Source: AV40 sp035568175
GTDB taxonomy: Bacteria; Verrucomicrobiota; Verrucomicrobiia; Chthoniobacterales; UBA10450
NCBI GenBank assembly: GCA_035568175.1
Contig: DATMON010000019.1
Location: forward strand, 10,346 to 74,345
DNA length: 64,000 nucleotides
Direction of reading: 5' to 3'
The first letter of the stretch is position 1. Every line of letters starts with the position of its first letter. Position numbers and translations under genes: made by a program. Of the stretch, positions 23,038-31,751 are shown one piece after another. The notes under the pieces are model-generated. The model searched no databases and was not told the origin of the DNA. It saw only the letters and a list, made by a program, of their open reading frames with translations.

Positions 23038-23916
23038 ATGAAAGGTGAAGAGAAACTTTGGAGTATTCTCAACGACAAACTCGAGACGCTCCGCGCCAGC
23101 AGCCGTCTGCCCGAAGCCATTCGCGTTGCCGAAACTTTACTCGAGCTGGCCAAGCGCACGTTTGGCGAAGACGACAACGCGCTGGCGCTAAGTTACGAAA
23201 AACTCGGGCAGCTTCTCGACCAAAGCGGCGACCGTGTCAAAGCCAAGCCCTACTTGCTAAAGGCGCACGGGGTTCTGGAAAAAGCCAAGCCGCCCGACCA
23301 GCGTTTGCTTTACCGATCGGCGCGGCGGCTTGCTTTTTTATGCGATAATCTTGGCCAACAGGAAGAAGCGATCCGTTATTATGAGAAGGCGATCGCGGCC
23401 GGGACGCAATTGGACGATCTGCCCTATGCGGATTTGGGGACGATGCTCAATAACGTCGCGCTGATTTTCCGGAAATCGGGCCGGCAAAAAGCGGCAGAGC
23501 CGTACTACTTGCACGCGCTTCAGATTTACGAAAAGCAGCTTGGGCCACAGCACGCCGACGTCGCGTCTGTTCTGAATAACCTCGCAGTCTTTTACACTAA
23601 CGAGAAGCGTTATGCCGAGGCTGAGAGAACTCATCTGCGTGCGCTTGGAATTAGAGAAAAAGTGCTGCCGTCGGCGCATCCCGACATCGCGCAATCGAAA
23701 TGCAATCTGGCGGTGGTCTATCATTCCCGCGGCGATTATCCGAAAGCGGCCGAACTATATCGCGCGTCGCTCAAGAGCTGGGAAGAAGCGACCGATCAGC
23801 CGCCGGAAGATTACGAAATCGTTGCCGCCAATTACGCCGATTTGCTCCGTTCGTTAGGCAAAGCGCGAAAAGCGCAGCAGCTTGAAGCGCGGGCGCGCAA
23901 ACGGCGACGCGGTTAA
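23038..23916 (+). CDS. Tetratricopeptide repeat protein (cytoplasmic)
   Basis: The 292-residue protein is made mostly of TPRs. At least five repeats are visible, e.g. AIRVAETLLELAKRTFGED, ALSYEKLGQLLDQSGDR, LAFLCDNLGQQEEAIRYYEKAI, VLNNLAVFYTNEKRYAEAERTH and KCNLAVVYHSRGDYPKAAELY. The 42-residue spacing and the late 'LGPxHxDVAxxLNNLA' type resemble kinesin-light-chain-like TPRs. No signal peptide or enzymatic domain is visible. Six bases separate it from the LptE-like gene, suggesting one operon. Partners are unknown. Confidence 0.85.
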   Translation: MKGEEKLWSILNDKLETLRASSRLPEAIRVAETLLELAKRTFGEDDNALALSYEKLGQLLDQSGDRVKAKPYLLKAHGVLEKAKPPDQRLLYRSARRLAFLCDNLGQQEEAIRYYEKAIAAGTQLDDLPYADLGTMLNNVALIFRKSGRQKAAEPYYLHALQIYEKQLGPQHADVASVLNNLAVFYTNEKRYAEAERTHLRALGIREKVLPSAHPDIAQSKCNLAVVYHSRGDYPKAAELYRASLKSWEEATDQPPEDYEIVAANYADLLRSLGKARKAQQLEARARKRRRG

Positions 23917-24069
23917 TTCGCGGGCCAGGATCGACAATCACTCGCCCGTTCAGTCTTTGTCCTAATCTGTTTCTGTCGTGAGTTAGAGACTAAGATTAAG
24001 GGGAAGAGGCGGGTTGGGGGACCTTTCACATTGCACCAGTACACACTTTGCGCATGGTAGTTGGCCCAA

Positions 24070-24151
24070 GCTCACGTGGCGGAATTGGCAGACGCGTACG
24101 GCTCAGGACCGTATGGGGCAACCCGTGGAGGTTCGAGTCCTCTCGTGAGCA
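24070..24151 (+). tRNA. tRNA-Leu (anticodon CAG)
   Basis: GCTCACG at the 5' end pairs with CGTGAGC at the 3' end. The D-arm contains GGAATTGGCAGACGC, the anticodon stem TACGG/CCGTA encloses CTCAGGA (anticodon CAG), a long variable arm (TGGGGCAACCCG) marks a class II tRNA, and the T-arm has GGTTCGAGTCC. Discriminator A; CCA not encoded. Confidence 0.96.
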
Positions 24152-24208
24152 ATTTGCTCGACCATTGCGCGTGCTTGCGTTGTAACCATCAGCGTCAAAT
24201 TAACCAGG

Positions 24209-24466
24209 ATGAGCGCGCGTCTTTATCTTCACTTCGGACTTTGGTGCGCACTGCTCGCTGTTTTTTTGGTCCTGAGCACGCCGATTGTCGGACCCGCCGT
24301 TCTCGAGAACAAAATCGGTCCGATTGATCCGAATCATTCAATTGATTCCTATCTGAGCGGTCTCACCCATGTCCGAAATGGGTCGCAGCTGTTCTCCAAC
24401 TTGCTGGAAGCTGTGCCGCCGGAAAAATCTGTCGTGATTCTTATCGTCGCCAAAAGTTTAAACTGA
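24209..24466 (+). CDS. Small membrane/exported protein of unknown function
   Basis: The 85-residue ORF begins ATG after an AGG-containing stretch. The first 30 residues are one hydrophobic segment (LHFGLWCALLAVFLVLS), then a short polar domain (ENKIGPIDPNHSIDSYLSG) and a hydrophobic end (VVILIVAKSLN). No family is recognised. The hydrophobic N-terminus followed by SLN at the end is not conclusive. It lies between tRNA-Leu and ubiE, could be a small bitopic protein, and might be spurious. Confidence 0.5.
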   Translation: MSARLYLHFGLWCALLAVFLVLSTPIVGPAVLENKIGPIDPNHSIDSYLSGLTHVRNGSQLFSNLLEAVPPEKSVVILIVAKSLN

Positions 24467-24483
24467 AACGCTCGACTCCAAGC

Positions 24484-25191
24484 TTGGTTAACCAACGTCA
24501 GCTATCGCGCTCGCGTGATCCGGACACGGTTCGCGAGATGTTTGGCGGTATTGCGCAACGCTACGATCTCGCCAACCACCTTCTGAGCTGCGGATGCGAT
24601 TTCATCTGGCGCAGACGCGCGGCGGAGATTGTGGCCGGTTGGAACCCGAACACGATTGTCGATCTTGCCACCGGAACGGGAGACTTGGCGCTGGCGTTGG
24701 CAAAAGTGTTGCCGAAATCGGAAATCGTTGGCGCAGATTTTTCCGAGGAAATGCTGGCGGTGGCAAAAACTAAAGGTGTTCGTCGAGTTGTGACAGCAAA
24801 TGCGCTCGCGCTTCCATTTGCGAATCGGTCATTCGATTGTTTGACCATCGCGTTTGGTTTGCGGAACATCAAAGATTGGAATGCCGCGCTGCGCGAAATG
24901 GCGCGGGTGCTGACGGCGAACGGCAACTTGCTGGTCATGGAGTTCTCGCTCCCTTCGATGTCGACATTGCGAACGATCTACCGGTTTTATCTTCACCGCT
25001 GTCTTCCGATCTTCGGATCCTTTCTCACCCGAAAGAAAACCGCTTACGATTACTTGGGCGATTCGATCGAACAATTTCCCGACGGTGAGGAATTGGTCCG
25101 GTTAATCGAAGCAAATGGATTTAGCGATGCCACCGCTGAACCTCTCACCGGCGGAATCGTTACGATTTATACCGCGACGAAAGGCATTTAG
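24484..25191 (+). CDS. ubiE: Demethylmenaquinone/ubiquinone methyltransferase (UbiE/MenG)
   Basis: It performs the C-methylation step in menaquinone or ubiquinone synthesis with AdoMet. The 235 residues start at TTG 24484 and include the family motif VREMFGGIAQRYDLANHLLS, an AdoMet site DLATGTGDLALALAK, LPFANRSFDCLTIAFGLRNIKD, and YDYLGDSIEQFPDGEELVRLIEANGFSDATAEPLTGGI (pieces). These are classic UbiE signatures. The gene overlaps the convergent DUF4340 gene by four bases. Which quinone the organism uses cannot be told. Confidence 0.95.
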   Translation: MVNQRQLSRSRDPDTVREMFGGIAQRYDLANHLLSCGCDFIWRRRAAEIVAGWNPNTIVDLATGTGDLALALAKVLPKSEIVGADFSEEMLAVAKTKGVRRVVTANALALPFANRSFDCLTIAFGLRNIKDWNAALREMARVLTANGNLLVMEFSLPSMSTLRTIYRFYLHRCLPIFGSFLTRKKTAYDYLGDSIEQFPDGEELVRLIEANGFSDATAEPLTGGIVTIYTATKGI

Positions 25192-27017
25192 CGCGAAGGC
25201 GTCGCCGTCAGTGTGGGCGACGGAGATGGCAAGGGCGATTCCTGACCAACGAGCGGTAGCTTGAGCGCATTCACATCTGGGTTGTTAACCACAAACGTAC
25301 CTTTGCGTTCGTCCACTTTTGCGAACCACATCCCGTCCGGCCAAGTGCCGCCGATCGTTAATTTGTGCGCAGCCTTATCGTCCGGGGAAGTTGTGAAAGC
25401 CACGACGAGGTACGGCTTATCGAAACCGTGAGTTGGAGTTGTCGATCCGACCCAGCGCACGGCGCGTAATGTCGCCAAACTGTTGAGAAGCGATTGCACG
25501 TTCGTTTGGTTGATCGCGCCGCTTCCTTTTGCCCAACTCCACTGATTGTTCGGGCCGCGAACAAGTGATAATTCCTTGTCGGTGGTCACACTGACGCGAT
25601 GGATCTGTTCTGGCTTGAAATTGAAGATCGATAATTCCTGCCACTGCAACGGGTCCGCGAAAATCTGGTCGAGCAAATTGCGGCGCACGGCGACGACGAA
25701 CGGCTCGTCACCGACGCGCGCGTAAACGTTATCGCCTTCGTTCTTTCCAAAGGCCACCGAAGCGAATGGCTGTTCGCCCGCTTTGGTCTCGGCCGTGTTC
25801 TCGGAAGCAAACGAGCTGAAGGTGACAATCAGTTGCGGCTTATCCAAGCCGTACTTCGGCAGATTCGAAGCGACATCTTCAACAAAGTTTGTGACCTGCA
25901 CGTTTTGCAGCCGGTCGACGAGCCGGCGGACCTCATCTGAATTTGCGGGCACGTTGTTGCGGCTGGCGATTGTCCAGTTTTCGTCTTTTCGCCCGAGAAC
26001 TGTTTTGCCCTTGCCCGGCGCGTCGATGGTTACTCGGTCGAGAATTTTTGTGTCGATTCGAACAAGGTGACGGTCGCGGAGGTCGTTCGGTTTATTGTTC
26101 AGGGTGTCCTCAATTTTTTTCGGCACCGTGTAAACGAAACTGCGCGGAGAGAATCGCACGTAGACCTGGTCCTTCTCTTTCTCGGGAACGCCGCCGATCT
26201 GAAGTGTCTGGCCTTGCTTGTCGTCCTGCGCAAAAAGCGTGAGCGCGCCGCGCGGCTCGGCCAATCCGTACGGATGGAGATCGCCGCGATCGTCTGCCAC
26301 AAATTGTTGAATGCGCGCTGTCGTCACTTGCGCGATCAAGTCGCTGACCTTCTGGTCATCAGCCCGCGTGTGCAGCGGCTTCACAATGTCCCAGTGATCG
26401 CCTTTCTTTTGTAGCTCCATTTCGCCCGCCGAAGTTTTGAGCACGACCCGGACAACTTGCGCCATGATCAAGTCAGTCAGTTTGCGGTCGCGAAAATCTT
26501 CCGGTTTCTTGTCCATCGCTTTTTTGACGGACTGATTGGCGAGAAATGTTTCTTTCGAATTCGCGAATCGGACATACATCTTGCCTTCGAGCGCGGCGTC
26601 CTTGCCGAAAAAGATTTCCGGCGGCATATCCGGTCCCAGTAATTTCAAACGCAGCTTTGGGTTTGCCAGGCCGTAGTCGCCGAGCTTGTTTTTGTCTGCT
26701 TCCATCTCTTTTACTGAAATGGCCGCTTCCTTCTGCCAGTTCTCGAGATCGAGCAGCAAATTGTTCACTACCGAACCGTCAGCCTGATCCTTGATTGGAA
26801 TCTCCAGGCGCCACTTATCGTCGTGCCGGTGGATGTCGATCTTATCGTCGCCATTTTGGATGACAACCCCGTTGATTTTGTCGCGGTCAAAATTAACGAT
26901 GTTCTGGGCCTGACGCGTGGCTTCGGCGGTGCCGGGCCGGTTTCGTTCGACGAAAAAGAGATAAGCAAAAACCGCAGCCGCGATGACGAACAGGACTAAT
27001 GTCGTTTTCCACTTCAT
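25188..27017 (-). CDS. DUF4340 domain protein, partner of the Gld-type ABC system
   Basis: The 609 residues start with one membrane helix (TLVLFVIAAAVFAYLFFV) and then consist mostly of repeated DUF4340 modules: YGLANPKLRLKLLG, YGLAEPRGALTLFAQ, YGLDKPQLIVTFSS, HGFDKPYLVVAF, each followed by a 'G...YVR' or 'DxVYAR' strand. The C-terminus is Pro/Ser/Thr-rich. DUF4340 genes regularly accompany GldG-like ABC systems in Verrucomicrobia and Planctomycetes, and the gene lies downstream of a GldG/GldF/GldA set in one reverse-strand block. It is likely exported or periplasmic. Biochemical function unknown. Confidence 0.86.
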   Translation of the reverse strand: MKWKTTLVLFVIAAAVFAYLFFVERNRPGTAEATRQAQNIVNFDRDKINGVVIQNGDDKIDIHRHDDKWRLEIPIKDQADGSVVNNLLLDLENWQKEAAISVKEMEADKNKLGDYGLANPKLRLKLLGPDMPPEIFFGKDAALEGKMYVRFANSKETFLANQSVKKAMDKKPEDFRDRKLTDLIMAQVVRVVLKTSAGEMELQKKGDHWDIVKPLHTRADDQKVSDLIAQVTTARIQQFVADDRGDLHPYGLAEPRGALTLFAQDDKQGQTLQIGGVPEKEKDQVYVRFSPRSFVYTVPKKIEDTLNNKPNDLRDRHLVRIDTKILDRVTIDAPGKGKTVLGRKDENWTIASRNNVPANSDEVRRLVDRLQNVQVTNFVEDVASNLPKYGLDKPQLIVTFSSFASENTAETKAGEQPFASVAFGKNEGDNVYARVGDEPFVVAVRRNLLDQIFADPLQWQELSIFNFKPEQIHRVSVTTDKELSLVRGPNNQWSWAKGSGAINQTNVQSLLNSLATLRAVRWVGSTTPTHGFDKPYLVVAFTTSPDDKAAHKLTIGGTWPDGMWFAKVDERKGTFVVNNPDVNALKLPLVGQESPLPSPSPTLTATPSR

Positions 27018-27035
27018 AACGATTCCGCCAATTCG

Positions 27036-28568
27036 TCAGGCGCGCCGTTTCCACCAAACGACCGTGCCGAGAAGGACAAAGACGAGCGGTATCAAAACGA
27101 GGATCATCCAACGCAAACCGCGCAAAGCGTCTTCGTTCAAACTGAAGGTAAGGGTCTTCGGAATTTTTGGCGCGATACCGATAAGCTGCTCGCGGCTCAA
27201 CAGCCAGTTTGCGCTCGCCGAAATGAAATCGAGCGCCTGTTGGTCCTGAGTCAACGCATTGTTCTGAACGAACGTCGCGTTGCTCACCACCACCATGCGC
27301 GATGAATTCATTTGGACGCGCTCGTCTGCGCTGCCGCCTTTTTCGATCGATACTCCGATAGTCAGGGGCGCCGCTCCCGCTTTTTTCGCGTCGGCCTGCA
27401 GTTTTGCCTGGTCGTTGGTGTTGTAATCGGTTTCAGCGAAATAACCTTTCTCGGCTTCAATCAGCGGCTGGAGTTGAATGTTTGCCGCGCGAACGCGTTG
27501 TGGCTCCAGGGTGATCGATGATGTTCCACCGAAAAACAACGCCTGGACATTCGCGAGGCGTTTCGTTACCGGATTGTCGCCGAGGAAGCGCGCCTGCACG
27601 TCGCGGATCAGCGCGAGCTCTTCAATTCCGGTCCGGACAAAAGCCATCAGCCGGTCGTCGTTAACTTTCACGCCCAATTCGTTGAGGAATGCGTTCAGTC
27701 TTGGTGTTTTCGCCGATGGATCGATCAGCAACAGAATTCGTCCTTGCTTGTTCCAAAAATCGTGGAGCAATTTTATTTCGCGCTCGGAGAGATCGTACTG
27801 CGGTCCGAGAATCATCACTGTTTTTATCTCGGCCGGGATTTGCGGTTCATTAAAAAGATTCAGTTCCTGGAACTTGATGTTTTCGTTCTCGATAAACGTT
27901 TTCATCACCGAAATCGGACTGGCGGGCTGCTGCTCTTGATCCAGCATTGCCAGCGGTGACGGTTCTGTCATCGAGGGTTCTTTGTGGCCGGTGACGTAGC
28001 CGACCGTGTTCTTTTTCCCTTCGACCAGATCAATCATTGCGCTCGTTATCGCTTGCTCGCCTTTGAACGCAGTCACGCGGGGCCCTTCCCCGAATGCCAT
28101 ACCGCTCTGATCGATCTCCGCCATGTCCGACGCCTTCACCGTTTTGTTCCGGCCCACGTAATCGATCACGAGCAGACTCTCGTCGCTGACCACTTTGTAT
28201 TTATCGAACAGTTCCTTGGCGCGGGAGAGATTCCGTTGCGGATCGATGTTCTCGATGTCGATCTTGCCCTTGGCTGCGTATTGATATTCGGTCAGCAAAC
28301 TCGAAACGTCGGAACTGATCGGCGTGGTGGGCGAAAAGAACACTGTCATTCGCACTTTGCCTTTGATCGTATTCAGGAAACGCTTCGTTTTATCCGAGAG
28401 CGCGTATTTCTGATCGCGCGAGACATCCCAGCGTTTGTAGTGCCGGAAGCCGATCCAGTTCACTGCGCTTACCAAAAAGAAAATGAGAACGAGCTGGACC
28501 AAAACGTTCAGTCCGATTTGGAGGCGCTGAATTTTCTTTGGTTTCGCTTTGTCCGCTACGTCAGCCAT
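27036..28568 (-). CDS. GldG-like ABC transporter auxiliary protein
   Basis: The 510-residue protein has an N-terminal helix (about 22-43) and a C-terminal helix (LRWMILVLIPLVFVLLG). Between them lies a large extracytoplasmic domain with the ABC_transp_aux/GldG pattern (KVRMTVFFSPTTPISSDVSSLL, YQYAAKGKIDIENIDPQRN, VGYVTGHKEPSM, VMILGPQYDLSEREIKLLHDFWNKQGRILLLIDPSAK, in pieces). It is four bases from the permease gene. In gliding Bacteroidota GldG works with GldA/GldF, while in this lineage the role is unknown. The order ATPase, permease, GldG, DUF4340 is conserved-looking. Confidence 0.87.
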   Translation of the reverse strand: MADVADKAKPKKIQRLQIGLNVLVQLVLIFFLVSAVNWIGFRHYKRWDVSRDQKYALSDKTKRFLNTIKGKVRMTVFFSPTTPISSDVSSLLTEYQYAAKGKIDIENIDPQRNLSRAKELFDKYKVVSDESLLVIDYVGRNKTVKASDMAEIDQSGMAFGEGPRVTAFKGEQAITSAMIDLVEGKKNTVGYVTGHKEPSMTEPSPLAMLDQEQQPASPISVMKTFIENENIKFQELNLFNEPQIPAEIKTVMILGPQYDLSEREIKLLHDFWNKQGRILLLIDPSAKTPRLNAFLNELGVKVNDDRLMAFVRTGIEELALIRDVQARFLGDNPVTKRLANVQALFFGGTSSITLEPQRVRAANIQLQPLIEAEKGYFAETDYNTNDQAKLQADAKKAGAAPLTIGVSIEKGGSADERVQMNSSRMVVVSNATFVQNNALTQDQQALDFISASANWLLSREQLIGIAPKIPKTLTFSLNEDALRGLRWMILVLIPLVFVLLGTVVWWKRRA

Positions 28569-28571
28569 TCG

Positions 28572-29327
28572 TCACAACCTCCATTTGCGCGATTGGAACG
28601 CCTGATAAGTCAGCGCCAGCATCAGTGCAGTCATGCTTAAATAGAGAACAACCGGTCGCGTATCGATGATGCCGCGCGAATAGGTGCCCATATGTTCGAT
28701 CGCGGAAAAATAGCCAAGCGCCTCCCGCATTCCCGAGCTGACATCGAGCAAAATGAACTGAACCAGTCCGAGAAAGAACAACAGCGTGATCGCGCAAAAA
28801 GAGATGATCGCAGCGACGATCTGGTTTTTTGTCACCACCGAGGCGAGGCAGCCGATGGAAAGATAAAACATTCCAAGCAGCAGCAGCATTAAATACGAGC
28901 CCCAATAAGCCCCGGTGGAATTCGCCGCCGGTTGCTGCGTGACCCTTTGAAAGATCGCAAAGTAGAGGAGCGTTGGAAGCCAGAGCGCGATGTAGAACAC
29001 GAGTGCGCCGAAGAATTTCGCCAGGACAACTTGCGAATCCCGGACTGGCGCGGTCATAAGCGGTTCAATCGTGCCGAGCTTAAATTCTTCAGCGAAAAGA
29101 CGCATCGTGATCAGCGGAAAAATCAAAACGAACGCAAACCAGAAGAACACCGAATTAAAGAACGCTTCCTGCACCGAAAAGTTCATCGGCCGCTGGTTCA
29201 TGTAGGAAACCTGGAAATAAAAATCGGCTCCACTGACCAGCAGGAAAAACACGAGCACGACGTAAGCGATCGGGGAATGAAAATAGCCGCGGATCTCGCG
29301 GGCGAGGAGGGTGTAAAATTTTCTCAT
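28572..29327 (-). CDS. ABC transporter permease (GldF-like)
   Basis: The 251 residues show six hydrophobic helices and an ABC2-type permease pattern: REIRGYFHSPIAYVVLVFFLLVSG at the start, IFPLITMRLFAEEFKLGTIEPLMTAPVRDSQVVLAKFFGALV (the canonical EEx(K/R)xGTxExLL block), and a C-terminal MTALMLALTYQAFQSR helix. It lies between the ATPase (3 bases) and GldG-like genes. It probably forms the membrane channel; substrate unknown. Confidence 0.92.
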   Translation of the reverse strand: MRKFYTLLAREIRGYFHSPIAYVVLVFFLLVSGADFYFQVSYMNQRPMNFSVQEAFFNSVFFWFAFVLIFPLITMRLFAEEFKLGTIEPLMTAPVRDSQVVLAKFFGALVFYIALWLPTLLYFAIFQRVTQQPAANSTGAYWGSYLMLLLLGMFYLSIGCLASVVTKNQIVAAIISFCAITLLFFLGLVQFILLDVSSGMREALGYFSAIEHMGTYSRGIIDTRPVVLYLSMTALMLALTYQAFQSRKWRL

Positions 29328-29330
29328 TGC

Positions 29331-30278
29331 TTAGGTCGACATCTCCGTTTGATCCGAATGGGTGATTTCGACGAACACGTCTTCGAGGGTGGCGCGTCGT
29401 TGCGAGAGTTCGCGCAGCGTCCACTTTCGCGCGGCCGCGAGCCGGAAAATTTCCTCGCGCACGTCCAGACCAGACTCGACCCGCAGCGAAAATATTTGCC
29501 AGCCTTCGTCTTGATCGGTCTTCACGTCGCGCACGCCGGAAATTTTTTTCAACTCTTCCGCGCCATCGTCCTGGCCGGTTTTCGCTTCGACCACTACGCC
29601 GCCGGCCTGACGAATCTGGCCCAGCAAGTTATCCGGCGTGTCGCACGCTTCAATCCGTCCCTTATGAATGATGATGACCCGGCTGCAGGTCATCTCCACT
29701 TCCGGCAAAATGTGAGTGGAAAGCAAAATGGTGTGCTGCTTGCCGAGATTCTTGATCAGCTCGCGCACTTGCCGGATTTGGTTTGGATCGAGACCGATGG
29801 TCGGCTCGTCGAGAATGAGAAGATCGGGTTCGCTGACAAGCGCGTCGGCCAACCCGACTCGTTGCCGGTAACCTTTGGAAAGTGTGCCGATTAGTTTTCT
29901 TTCCACTTCGCGCAAGCCGCAGAGTTCTTTAACATCGCCGACTCGTTCCGCCACCCGGCGATGCGGCACGCCTTTCAGCGCGGCCCGATAATCGAGATAC
30001 TCGGTTACCCGCATATCATTATAGAGCGGAACGTTTTCCGGCATGTAACCCAGCCGCGACCGCGCCTGGAGCGATTGCTCGAACACATCGAACCCCGCGA
30101 TGGAAGCGCGGCCGGAAGTGGCCGGCATGAATCCGGCCAGAATGCGCATGGTGGTGGTCTTGCCCGCGCCGTTCGGCCCGAGAAAACCCATGATTTCGCC
30201 CTGGCGGACCTCGAAATTCAAATCCCGGATCGCGGTCTGACCGGCGTATCGCTTCGTTAAATTTTCGACTTTGATCAT
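29331..30278 (-). CDS. ABC transporter ATP-binding protein (GldA-like)
   Basis: The 315-residue protein has Walker A GPNGAGKTTTMRILAG, the Q-loop LGYMPENVPLYNDMRVTEYL, the signature LSKGYRQRVGLADALVSEP and Walker B LLILDEPTIGLDPNQI, with H-loop LSTHILPEV. A 90-residue C-terminal extension (after VIIIHKGRIEACD) resembles the regulatory tail of ABC2/GldA-type ATPases. It starts the operon, with permease, GldG-like and DUF4340 genes following. It probably drives export or a conformational function, not nutrient import. Confidence 0.94.
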   Translation of the reverse strand: MIKVENLTKRYAGQTAIRDLNFEVRQGEIMGFLGPNGAGKTTTMRILAGFMPATSGRASIAGFDVFEQSLQARSRLGYMPENVPLYNDMRVTEYLDYRAALKGVPHRRVAERVGDVKELCGLREVERKLIGTLSKGYRQRVGLADALVSEPDLLILDEPTIGLDPNQIRQVRELIKNLGKQHTILLSTHILPEVEMTCSRVIIIHKGRIEACDTPDNLLGQIRQAGGVVVEAKTGQDDGAEELKKISGVRDVKTDQDEGWQIFSLRVESGLDVREEIFRLAAARKWTLRELSQRRATLEDVFVEITHSDQTEMST

Positions 30279-30338
30279 TCCGAAATTATTTGATGAGACA
30301 ATTAAGACCTTAATGCGTTGCGAAAAATTTTTCGTCTG

Positions 30339-31607
30339 TCAACGGGCGGCCAGGGTGACAGTCTCAATCCGCTTTCCGGCTCCGCCCGCGCGCACAACGC
30401 CGACCATGAAATCAACACTGGCTCCGCTACTGGCGCGGCCGAGCAGGTTCTCAACATCGTCCACTGAGTTCACATCGTGGTTGCCGATGCGGTAAATCAC
30501 CAGGCCGCGCTCGATCCCGGCCTGATCGGCCGGACTGTCTGGTTCTACCGCGCTGATCAGCACACCGCGCTTCGGCTCATAACCGAGCGCGGCCGTTAAT
30601 TCCTCGTTTAAATCTTGTAATTGCATCCCGAACATCTGCTCGGCGTTGGATGTCGATGTTTGCCCGGCTGCGGGCTGATTTTTTCCACCGGGATGCTTCT
30701 CAGCGAACGTTTTGAAATTTCTTACACTGTCGCGGACGACGTCGGCCGGGATGGCAAACCCGAGTCCCTGTGTCGGTACGCCCTGCGGAGTGAACGCCAT
30801 TTTTGCCGAGCTAATCCCGACCAATCGCCCTGAGATGTCGATCACCGGCCCGCCGCTGTTGCCCGGATTAATCGCCGCGTCGGTTTGCACCAGGTTTTTG
30901 TAATCGACATTGTCGATGCTGATGTCGCGCTTGGTTGCGCTCAACACCCCGCGGCTGATTGAGCTGCCGTATCCGACCGCGTTGCCAACAACCAGAACGG
31001 TTTCGCCTAACAAGTTCGGCGAAATGTTATCGAGGTTGATGAACTGAAACGAGTCTTTCGAATCGATCTTAATAAACGCGAGGTCCTTCTTGTCGTCGCC
31101 GGTGATGTAATGCGCGCTGTAAGTTTTGCCGTTGTTGGTGGTTACCTGGATCTTCAGGTCGGCCGCGCGCTCAACCACGTGCTGATTGGTCACGATGTAA
31201 CCGGCTGGATCGACAATGAATCCGGACCCGAGACTTTGCAGCGTTTGCCGGATCTCGCGTGGACGTCCGCGGTATTGCCCAAAAAATTGCGCATAAAAAT
31301 CTTCGATTGGATCCCGAACGCTCCGCCGGATCACTCGTTCGGTGTTGATGTTGACGACCGCCGGTAAGACTTTCGCCACGGCCAGGACCGCGGGCTCGGC
31401 GGCAGGATCAGCCTGGGCCAAGCAAGATGTCGATCTTGCGAGAAGAAGAATGATCGCGAGCGTTATTCTGGGGAGCGCACGCGCCTCGCGTGCTTGCGAT
31501 CGCGCCCCCGCGATCGCGAACTTTTTCCCGAGGATTTTTCGGCGAGGGCGCCGAAAACGGCACGCGAGGGCGCGTGCGCTCCCCAGAGTTCTTGTGACAC
31601 CGCTCAT
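30339..31607 (-). CDS. HtrA/DegP-type serine protease with one PDZ domain
   Basis: A periplasmic quality-control protease. Catalytic residues are visible: His in TNQHVVERA, Asp in DDKKDLAFIKID, Ser in NPGNSGGPVID. A trypsin-like fold (SRGVLSATKRDISIDNV) is followed by one PDZ domain (LQDLNEELTAALGYEPKRG, SPADQAGIERGLVIYRI). The start is odd. A hydrophobic segment (TLAIILLLARSTSCLA) begins near residue 46, preceded by 45 residues encoded by a dispersed repeat (31466-31588), including RALACRFRRPRRKILG. No ATG/GTG lies between repeat and hydrophobic segment, so the repeat seems to be translated. A second PDZ is absent, and DegS-like architecture is possible. Upstream 31608-31751 holds only a repeat. 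Confidence 0.9.
   Translation of the reverse strand: MSGVTRTLGSARALACRFRRPRRKILGKKFAIAGARSQAREARALPRITLAIILLLARSTSCLAQADPAAEPAVLAVAKVLPAVVNINTERVIRRSVRDPIEDFYAQFFGQYRGRPREIRQTLQSLGSGFIVDPAGYIVTNQHVVERAADLKIQVTTNNGKTYSAHYITGDDKKDLAFIKIDSKDSFQFINLDNISPNLLGETVLVVGNAVGYGSSISRGVLSATKRDISIDNVDYKNLVQTDAAINPGNSGGPVIDISGRLVGISSAKMAFTPQGVPTQGLGFAIPADVVRDSVRNFKTFAEKHPGGKNQPAAGQTSTSNAEQMFGMQLQDLNEELTAALGYEPKRGVLISAVEPDSPADQAGIERGLVIYRIGNHDVNSVDDVENLLGRASSGASVDFMVGVVRAGGAGKRIETVTLAAR
31466..31588. repeat. Large palindromic repeat, family J, overlapping the htrA 5' end
   Basis: CTGGGGAGCGCACGCGCC at the left pairs with GGCGCGTGCGCTCCCCAG at the right. The interior has further arms, e.g. GATCGCGCCCCC/GATCGCG and GCACGCGAGGGCG facing CGCCTCGCGTGC. 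The element is about 120 nt and likely folds into a long branched hairpin. Translated in the htrA frame it yields Arg/Ala-rich residues (GSARALACRFRRPRR). Confidence 0.8.
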
Positions 31608-31653
31608 TGTTGTGAGCGTGCAAGTAACGAAGCTGCCTCCGCACTGTCAACTT

Positions 31654-31711
31654 GGTGTAGCCACGTCGCTATGCGACGTTTCTCCAACGCGCCACAGGCG
31701 CGTGGCTACAG
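31654..31711. repeat. Palindromic repeat upstream of sucA, family K
   Basis: GTGTAGCCACGTCGC at the left pairs with the region GCGTGGCTACAGCA at the right (TGTAGCCACG/CGTGGCTACA), enclosing TATGCGACG and CGCGCCACAGGCGCG arms. It lies between the divergent htrA and sucA genes and may contribute to promoter or 5'-leader structure. Confidence 0.65.
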
Positions 31712-31751
31712 CACTTGCCGCCTGCTTTAATCATCGGAAATTGATTAAGTC

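Noticed and set aside
24061..24327. Open frame starting MAQAHVAELADAYGSG
   Set aside because: It reads through tRNA-Leu(CAG); this peptide is a typical translation of a tRNA-Leu gene.
30321..30334. Perfect 14-nt palindrome CGAAAAATTTTTCG between the ABC ATPase and htrA genes
   Set aside because: It could be an operator or terminator remnant, but with one short AT-rich copy and no loop I cannot support a function.
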